Part shown: positions 1 through 60,000 of the stretch, in pieces
Numbering within the stretch: the first letter of the stretch is position 1
How the letters are laid out: every line of letters starts with the position of its first letter
Source: Adiantum capillus-veneris
Lineage: Eukaryota; Streptophyta; Polypodiopsida; Polypodiales; Pteridaceae
Direction: 5' to 3'
Assembly (NCBI GenBank): GCA_014529385.2
Contig: CM043964.1
Span: 139,030,529-139,090,528, forward strand
DNA: 60,000 bases
Program-made: the position numbers and the translations under genes
The notes under the pieces: model-generated
Told to the model about the DNA's origin: nothing
Seen by the model: only the letters and a program-made list of their open reading frames with translations
The model's database searches: none

Positions 1-750
1 GGGACTTGAGCTGCTCGGGCAGGACACGATCTTGCTTGTCATTGTTGTTCGACACAGGTGGAGGAGACGCTCCACCATTGTTTCTCGATCTGCCCACATG
101 CACATTATGTATGGAGTGTTGTTTGCTGCCTTTTTTTGTAGACTTGGGATTCAAGAGGGTTTTGTGACGTGGGGGGATGTCACCTGGCTTTTGCGACATC
201 TGGGCTCACATACCATGTATGAGGGATCTTCCACAGATCTAGTATTTTTGCTAATTGCCTTGGGATACAGACGGGGCATTGGACATGATGCCTATTTTAG
301 TACACGAGTTTGACATATAGCCTCATGATATTCTATTTGCTACGATATGCATCATAGTATTGTGGATTATATGGAAGGCTAGCTGTGCTCAGGTTCTGGG
401 TGGTCGTCCTTCCCATGTGACCACTACTTTGGTTGTAGTTTGGTCTGAGCTTTTGCATATCTTGCGCAGCCAATGGGATTCTTCAGTAGGCCTCTATAGG
501 GCAGCAGAGAGGAGACGACATCAGTTTCTTCGACTATGGGCGTGTACTACAGTTCTTTTCAGTATGGATAGAGGCACGATCACGTGGCATTATGCCCTTC
601 CACTGTGGTTTATTCATCATTCTTCTCAGTTTCCACCTTGATGTACACACAGTCCTGCCATTGATCATCCACAGTTTGTACTTATTCTAGAAGATAGGCT
701 CTCTTGAGCATCTTTAGAAGTCTCTCTGTACTCAGTAAATAGCAACTGTT
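1..750 (+). pseudogene. LINE-A fragment, 3' end (reverse-transcriptase C-terminal region and 3' UTR)
   Basis: The translation in 50-640 carries GFVTWGDVTWLL, YEGSSTD and ALGYRRG, then WDSSVGLYRAAERRRHQFLR and ITWHYALPLWF. These match, at the same spacing, the C-terminal end of the LINE at 35306-36238. The copy is split into two frames and starts at the window edge. Bases 641-750 are its untranslated end, and a GA array begins at 751. Confidence 0.8.

Positions 751-790
<40 letters not shown>
751..790. repeat. (GA)n microsatellite at a LINE-A end
   Basis: About 40 bases of GA repeat directly follow the LINE-A 3' end. The other LINE-A copy in the window also ends in a GA array (36376-36497). 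Confidence 0.9.
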
Positions 791-792
<2 letters not shown>

Positions 793-932
793 TCGTGAAC
801 CAACCAACCTTGGCAATGGATTGATTGTGATACAATGGGGGCAAGGGGTTGCTTATATAGCAACCTCAGTAAATTGCCCTACCCAGACTTTGACAAATAA
901 GTAAAATAAATACTTAAAAGCCAAGCTAAATA

Positions 933-1300
933 ATGGGATCACATTGGGCAGTTCACTTGAGATGCCAAAACTCTAACAACATCGAGGGTATGTTGAAAAG
1001 GGTGGAAAAGTATTTCTATTGGCCTCAACTCAAGAAGGATGTGGACGAGTTTTTGCGCACTTGTTTGGTGTGTCAAAAGGTAAAGTATGAATGGCACAAA
1101 TTGGAAGGACTCCTACAGCCTTTACCTATTCCTAACGGACCTTAGGAAAGTATAGCAATGGATGGATCTTCCGAAGACTTAAAGTGGGCACGATGGTATT
1201 TGGACCGTAATTAATAGATTCAACAAGCAGATTCACTGCGTACCAGTAAAGAAGGCAGTGAAAGCTGATGTGATGTGATAGTAACGAGATTTAGTAAATC
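933..1300 (+). pseudogene. Ty3/gypsy integrase fragment
   Basis: The frame reads MLKRVEKYFYWPQLKKDVDE, then CLVCQKVK and LEGLLQPLPIPNGP. This is the end of the integrase zinc-binding domain (the C-x-x-C pair) and its linker. A stop at 1143 and frame changes follow, with remnants of the catalytic core start (WTVINRF, VPVKKAVKA) up to about 1265. The protease, RT and RNase H parts are missing. Confidence 0.8.
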
Positions 1301-1561
1301 AAGTTCGTGAAAAGATCAGTGCGGTCTGGATGTGATTGCTAAGTAAGTTACAATGATCTTGATTCTCATTTGTGATCTCGACGGGGATAATGATGTGACT
1401 GTGATGTGACTGTTTCAGTGACTGTCATCTTTGTGCAAGTGGTGGATGTGTGTGGCTTGGTGCATTAAGTACATAAGAGTCATTGTCTACTGAGCTAGTT
1501 ATCCTTTGTCTGTTTTGCATGAGTAATCGAGGGTGATCACTCTTCTTTCAAGAGGCGGGTA
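1301..1561 (+). other. Degenerate internal region before a gypsy LTR
   Basis: No coding segment is recognisable here. The stretch lies between the integrase stump and the LTR. It ends in a purine-rich tract (AAGAGGCGGGTA) that fits a decayed polypurine tract. Confidence 0.45.
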
Positions 1562-1982
1562 TGTCACAAGTGAGATGATGTGGCATAGGGCCCTAATGGC
1601 ACCGTATAGAGGCCCGCGGGCTTAATGGGGATGAAAGACCACGCCCAAGTCAGAAGAAAAGGCCAGCGCAAAATCTGCCGCAAATTGCGGACTTAGTCCT
1701 GACACGTAGTCCGTACGGCAGTTGCAAGGAAAGTTCTTTGCATGGGATTTTCAAGGCTCCGCATTTGGCCGATGAAAAGCATCATCGGTGCCCAATTTAG
1801 AGGCCTATGCAATCTATAAATAAGTGCCTTGGGTTCTCCTCCCGGCAATTTAGCTTGGGAGCAGGAAGAAGGAGATCCTCGGCTCTTGTACTTTATGGAG
1901 CATCAATCAAGCAAGTAATACCCATAGGGGCGCTAGTCTTTGGGGGCAGTGCATTTGAAAGCGGAACTCTACCGCTTTGTGT

Positions 1983-2022
<40 letters not shown>

Positions 2023-2106
2023 CGCTAAACAAGTTCAATTTTTGCAGTTTTTGTTTGTGTTATTGGTTCCTCGCTTGGGTGTCCAAGCGAGTTACAACTT
2101 CAAGAG

Positions 2107-2153
<47 letters not shown>

Positions 2154-2224
2154 TCAAGTTCAGTTTTTGCAGTTTTTGTTTGTGTTGCTATCGATTCCTC
2201 GCTTGGGTGTTGAAGCCTATTACA
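1562..2224 (+). repeat. Gypsy LTR with two internal (CT)n arrays
   Basis: The LTR starts TGTCACAAGTG and ends CCTATTACA. It has a TATA-like CTATAAATA at about 1815. Two (CT)n arrays (about 1986-2019 and 2110-2151) each adjoin a copy of the segment with TTTTTGCAGTTTTTGTTTGTG and TCGCTTGGGTG, so the 3' part is internally duplicated. Related LTRs occur at 12267-12847, 24601-25254, 36498-36925, 39454-39730 and 48003-48578. It is probably the 3' LTR of the gypsy element at 933. Confidence 0.7.
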
Positions 2225-2364
2225 ACTTCTGGAGGTCCTCTTTCAACTCCTCCCAATGAAGCGTGAGATGACCATCACTTCATTGGCTGCTTTATGAGCG
2301 TCCGACTTCTTATCCATCCACTCATCCTTCCAGGTGATAGCATCATCCGTGAGATGCATCGAGG

Positions 2365-3003
2365 TTAGGAGGACCTTATTTTTTTACAAAACTTTTTCAA
2401 AACAACGAAGTAAGAAATAATTTGATGCAACCATGAGTAATTTACAATCGCATCCGTCTTACCGTCATACTTACTGAACGTGATTTTCTCAGGGTTGTTG
2501 ATGTTTCCTGTAAGTTTGGTTGCCTCCGCAATGGTTTTAGCAAGCTTATCATAATTTGGCTGTGTGGGCATTGGATCAAATCGGGAACGTAGAGAGGAAA
2601 TGAGGTCACACATGATTGCCCGCTCGTGCTTTGGACCCTCTATCTCGGCCTCGTGCTCCCTCCTTTGAGCTTGAGCTTCTGCTTCGCGATGACGTTCACG
2701 AGTTTCCGCCTTGGCCGCCAATCACCGTTCCTAACGCTTTTCTGCCTCCACATGCTCTTGTCGTCGAGCCTTCTCTTGCCGCATCATCATGTCTATCATC
2801 ATCCACATCATGGAATCCATAGGACTAGTTGCTGTCGGTGGGGGTGAGGCTGGAGAAGGTGGGGTAACTGAAGAATCCACTGGTTAATCTTGTGGAGGAG
2901 GGTGCTCGCCTTGTGGATTTTCGAAGTAATCCATATCACTACGAGTCTTGACCATGAAAGGAGGATTTTTGGAGTATTCCATGTAACCACAAGTCTTGAC
3001 CAT
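2365..3003 (-). pseudogene. Gypsy-type gag fragment
   Basis: On the minus strand a gag-like frame begins near 3003 with MVKT-like peptides. It passes a Met/Glu/Arg-rich coiled-coil stretch (RERHREAEAQAQRREHEAEI), then CDLISSLRSRFDPMPTQPNY and a TFSKYDGKTDA segment near 2460. A stop and frame shifts interrupt it near 2730-2890. The order coiled coil then K-Y-D/G is typical of plant gypsy gag N-termini. The rest of the element is absent. Confidence 0.6.
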
Positions 3004-3296
3004 GCAAGGATTCCTTCCCTTATGCAAAAGGAGTGTCGTAGACTTATCTTCGGGGCAACTTTTCTACCCCCTTGTCGGTGCACCATGAATGCAATACCGG
3101 GTGTACACTTGTTTGCTTTTGCCGACACTCAAATCATAGTCCCACACGCAATGGCAGGCCTGCAATTCCAAGAGTGGGAGGAGTGGCCCGAACAAATTCC
3201 AAAGAGTGGGAGGAGTGCCCCAAAATACTGCAAAACACAGCCTCAAACGCAAGAGAGAATTTTATTTTGGGATTAGCGGATTAGTGCGAAATCCAA

Positions 3297-3308
3297 GCTC
3301 TGATACCA
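3297..3308 (-). promoter_or_regulatory. Primer binding site (initiator-Met tRNA type)
   Basis: The minus strand reads TGGTATCAGAGC, the plant retroelement primer site complementary to initiator-Met tRNA. One base further an LTR begins with TG (3310). The gag at 2365-3003 lies downstream in the same orientation. Confidence 0.85.
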
Positions 3309-3309
3309 A

Positions 3310-3451
3310 TGTAGAGAAATAGTTAGAAGTGTGCTATCACACTTCCACAATACTTTGCTCTTTCCTTGTAATAATGAATGCAACTTTGGGTAATTGATGG
3401 TTCCTTTAAGTTACTTGAGAGAGAAAGCCAAAGATATGAGGTAGAGATGTT
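3310..3451 (-). repeat. LTR piece next to a primer site
   Basis: The sequence starts TGTAGAGAAAT immediately beyond the primer site, so it should be the 3' end of a minus-strand 5' LTR. It becomes GA-rich after about 3415 and is cut by a LINE-B copy. The other end of the LTR was not located. Confidence 0.55.
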
Positions 3452-4851
<1,400 letters not shown>

Positions 4852-6919
4852 TGGGGTTCCAACCGACCCTCTCAAGGGTCCCCCACACCGTTTCCGATTT
4901 TAGATTACGTAAATGGAACACGATGCAATACCTCAAACCAAGACTCGACTCGACTAGAATGGATGATGTAGCCTTTGTATTTCTTCAGGATGAAGCACCG
5001 GGGATGATTCTATGCAGCTTCTGGATCCAACTCGATGTGGGTTGCGGATGGTCTTCAAAAGGAAGCTTTGGGGCTGATTTGCACACCTGACGTGAGAGGA
5101 AACAATGAAGATGAAGGTAGATGAAGCAAGTGTGTAAAAGCCGGAACGGCTCCCTCAATGGACTCCAAGTCTGAATTGGATTCTTCAAACAATTCCGTGT
5201 TCCCCGTGGTTATGACATATCACCTCCTCCTTGGATCTCTCACCAACGCTTGGTCCCAAAAGTACTTGAATCGCTAACTATTATTTGTTCCTTGTATCAT
5301 TAGTTGTTTCCCCCCTATGGTTTTGTAATCTCATGATATTTTATGGTCTTTTTCAGTGCCAGTTGGTTATGAATAATGCCCGCAGGATTTTGTAATGCCT
5401 TCCTTATGTAAGACAAAAGGTTTCACTTTTTCTGCAATTAAAAAGATATGCATTGAGCCCATCGTGAATAGAGCTCCATGTAGCCCTCATTTATTTGCCT
5501 ACCACTATTTTCATACGTGTTATACCATCCACACACTCCTACACAGTCTATGACATAGATACATCATAGCAGAGACAGATGGCAGCAGCCAATTACAAGA
5601 TACAACAGAGGTGAAAAAACCCCTCTCACACACCCACACCCCTCTCTCACATTCAGTTAACAAGTGCATGCTTGGTTATAGTCAAAAGGTTGAAATCTGG
5701 AGGTGCAAGAACAGCTCAACCATGTTCCAAAGCTAGCTCAAGGAAATGCTGCCTCCGGACTTCTTCAAAGAAAAAACCACTCAAGCATCAGTTTCTGTCG
5801 CACTTCCTACCCACTTTTAAAGCTCTATGACCATGCCAAAATGGGTGGCAGAAAGAATGATGACATTAGCACATGAGAGAGAACAAGACAACCATTTGCA
5901 TGAGCATGATACAACTACTGACCCTGACTGTGGAGGTGAGACCCCCAAGAGTAACAACATGATAATACAGTTGCAAAATGGAATGATGGTGGCCTATGAC
6001 GGCACACTCAAGGTAGGAATATGAAAGTGGGCGTGACTCGCTGCCTGGGGATGGATGCTTTATGTAGGACTTATTGGCTCAAGTTGGACAAAGATATCCC
6101 CCTTGTGAGGGAAGATTCTTCCTAGGATAATGTGGCCACAAGAGTGTCCTCTCTGAAGGGACTTACACACAGGAATCTAAGCTAAATGTGGGCCATTCAT
6201 ACAGGATAATGTGGCCCCATGGCCCAAGGTCGTCCATTCTTATAAGAGGGTAGGCTAAATATAGAGCGTTCATACAGGAGTAGCACACTGCTAACACTTT
6301 GCAAAAAGAAAGAAGTGCTGCCATTACCCCTGCTAACCCTGGGGGTCAGTGTGTCCATCCCTGTCAGTCATTCCCACCTACCCTTTCCTGTTTTTGGGAT
6401 TCTTTTCTTGATCATCTAAATTGCAGGAATCCAAGCTGAGCTGATCCATCTGCAGTGGGGCTCTTGGCTGTTATAGCATACTCTTTGTGCCTTCTCCTTC
6501 CTGTGCCCTGCACAGCGAACTCAAAGTACGTCCTTGAAGGAGTTTCAAACTTTCATGTAAGCTATCTCAGCACCAAGCCCTTACCTTTACACATTTTTGA
6601 AGAGGTTCCTTTTCCAGTGAGGTCCTTAAAAAGATTCTGACTTCTCTAATCCTCCCTTGGCAAAATTCTTGGCACTACTAAACAGCTCCCCTTCCAGCAT
6701 TGGCCTCCGTTTTGGATGATAATGTTGAAGGCTTCTTACCACAGAGCTCTCATCTTGCTAAAATGTTCTGATGTTTGCAAGTGCTTTTGAAACTGTCATA
6801 GCTTATAAATAAGTATGCCCTTGCTTACTCAATAGCCCACATGTATTCCATCAATTTTGGTCTTTTGCATCCTTGTGTTGCTTCAGTTTTTTTAACATTC
6901 AGGATGTGGCACATTGTAG
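4852..6919. other. 5' flank of the YAK1 gene, no confirmed feature
   Basis: There is no transposon similarity I can name. Two short open frames exist (5827-6024 and 6455-6640), and upstream YAK1 exons or 5' UTR should lie here or further left. Neither frame shows a conserved YAK1 N-terminal motif. No promoter could be fixed. Confidence 0.4.
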
Positions 6920-58846
<51,927 letters not shown>

Positions 58847-59161
58847 GTATGCACATGCCCTAGTGATTTGTTGATGCATTAGCTGAAGTGAGCCAGGCAT
58901 GATTGTTATTTGTGCATCTGGTTAAAAACCTTAACAATTCATTTAGTGTCCTCGAGACTGACGTTGTTGTGTATGAGTTTGCCTTATAGGTCATTATGGC
59001 CTTTAAAAGAGGTAAATAGAGTCTCTTTCTTTGTGTGTAGGACGTCTTATCGCATGGCACAATGGTTTTTACGGATAGTTTCCAGATGCATGCTTGGGCA
59101 CTGACCCTTTTTATTTTTGGACCCACTAGATAGCTAACATCTGAATAATCTAATCAAATTT

Positions 59162-59199
<38 letters not shown>

Positions 59200-59203
59200 C
59201 TCA
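58847..59203 (+). other. YAK1: Start of last visible YAK1 intron
   Basis: The donor GTATGC follows exon n. A short stretch near 58984-59010 (ATAGGTCATTATGGCCTTT) resembles the LINE-B 3' tail. A (TC)n array lies at about 59165-59196, just before an LTR. Confidence 0.55.
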
Positions 59204-59532
59204 TGTAAGGTGTGAGCTTTGTCCTGGAGTCACGAGAGTGTGAGTCAAGGAGAGAGGAGGTGGAATTATCCCACATGTATTGGTGCACGGGTGTAGAGCT
59301 ACTTAAAGCTCATTTCATGAATAAACAAAACCATTCCATTTTGCATTACATCTCTCTTGTTTATGGTGAGCTTGTGATGGCTTAGCAACTACTCAAGATT
59401 GTGTTTATGAGTCCAAGTTAATTCATCTTGGAACCTAATTCGCTTGAGTGATAATCTAGCTTACACACACACACTTGTGTGCACGATGTTTCTCTTTCAT
59501 CCACCCTAGCTAGCACGATCCCATTCCCATCA
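59204..59532 (+). repeat. 5' LTR of an LTR retrotransposon
   Basis: It is bounded TGTAAGGTGTGAGC ... CCATTCCCATCA and about 329 bases long, with AATAAACAAAACC as a possible poly(A) region. A perfect primer site follows after two bases. The element continues past the right edge. Confidence 0.72.
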
Positions 59533-59534
59533 AG

Positions 59535-59546
59535 TGGTATCAGAGC
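59535..59546 (+). promoter_or_regulatory. Primer binding site (initiator-Met tRNA type)
   Basis: TGGTATCAGAGC on the plus strand directly after the LTR, complementary to the 3' end of initiator-Met tRNA. Confidence 0.9.
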
Positions 59547-60000
59547 TCCAGGTTATGCTAGCTGGATTATTGTGATGCTTTTGTGTGTTTTGATGTGATT
59601 AGCATTCACTAATTAGCTACCCTAATTACGCACTTGATTACTTAAAAAAAATAAAAATCACGTGTTAGTAGCAAATAAGCCACACAATTGCGGTGCGACT
59701 CTCTTGGATTTTGGGCTGCCATGTTCATGGCGGGCCACTACCCTCATCCATGAGAGGAATGTGCGATTAATGGCAATTAGTAGCAATTAGTACATTTGCA
59801 TTTAATTTTTTGTGCATTTTGGCATCGATTTTACATGCTTTGCATCTTCAATTATTCCCGCCTTGTATATCCTTTGCTTGCATTATCCATGTGTGGAGAA
59901 AGGATTCTTTGAGCTCTCTTCGACGAGCCTTCAAGCTCTCCATTCCGAGCCCGGGAGCCCCGTCATCTTCATCCCCCAATCTATGCTATTATTAGGTGTG
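59547..60000 (+). other. Retrotransposon leader after the primer site
   Basis: No gag frame has started within the window. The sequence is A/T-rich with short direct repeats (GGCAATTAGTAGCAATTAGT). Confidence 0.45.

Noticed and set aside
1940-2266. Open frames rich in LSLSLS
   Set aside because: They arise from (CT)n arrays inside an LTR. The same holds for the frames at 4146-4442, 20976-21427 and 36266-36613.
5827-6024. Candidate YAK1 N-terminal exon (MTMPKWVAERMMTLAHE)
   Set aside because: It has no recognisable YAK1 motif, and the frame ends in a stop shortly after a possible GT donor. It was left as part of the unassigned flank.

Overview
The window is nuclear DNA of a land plant with a large, transposon-filled genome. 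Three things point there. The only cellular gene is a plant-type YAK1 protein kinase. The retroelement primer sites are mostly the plant-typical TGGTATCAGAGC (initiator-Met tRNA). Introns are spliced at GT/AG sites but reach tens of kilobases. A fern or another large-genome non-seed plant would fit the giant introns and abundant LINEs, but the sequence alone does not decide this.

The backbone is one plus-strand gene, a DYRK-family YAK1-like kinase. Fourteen visible exons (6920-58846) join in phase without a stop into about 737 codons. They fall in three clusters: 6920-7596, 25329-27693 and 57331-58846. Two giant introns of 17.7 kb and 29.6 kb separate the clusters. The N-terminal exons were not recognised, and the C-terminus continues past the right edge.

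Nearly everything else is transposable-element DNA, often nested. The 5' flank (1-4850) has a LINE tail, a gypsy integrase stump with its LTR, a minus-strand gag, and two LINE-B tails. The first giant intron holds solo LTRs with a tRNA-Glu-like primer site, copia fragments, a complete 6.06-kb gag-only LTR element (14295-20356, 5-bp duplication CTTTG), a doubled copia LTR carrying LINE-B, and a gypsy LTR. The second holds a decayed LINE-A (about 29.6-36.4 kb), two minus-strand gypsy elements (36.5-47.8 kb) interrupted by a hAT-like MITE and by a second gag-only element (42359-46692), and a long minus-strand LINE-C (about 49.85-56.15 kb) carrying a hAT transposon. The last intron contains the start of another LTR retrotransposon.

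The strongest unusual signal is the link between one LINE family and (TC)n/(GA)n arrays. Three separate insertions have (TC)n, read in LINE sense, at both ends. One sits inside the array of a copia LTR, one inside the tail of another LINE copy, and one is close to full length. This looks like a (TC)n-targeting non-LTR retrotransposon, with LTR elements supplying landing pads. Other notable items are a telobox-like minisatellite between two GA arrays, two hAT-type elements with exact 8-bp duplications, and a gag-only LTR family with a His/Asp-rich repeat protein and a perfect palindrome at its LTR terminus. No RNA genes, CRISPR arrays or bacterial features were seen.
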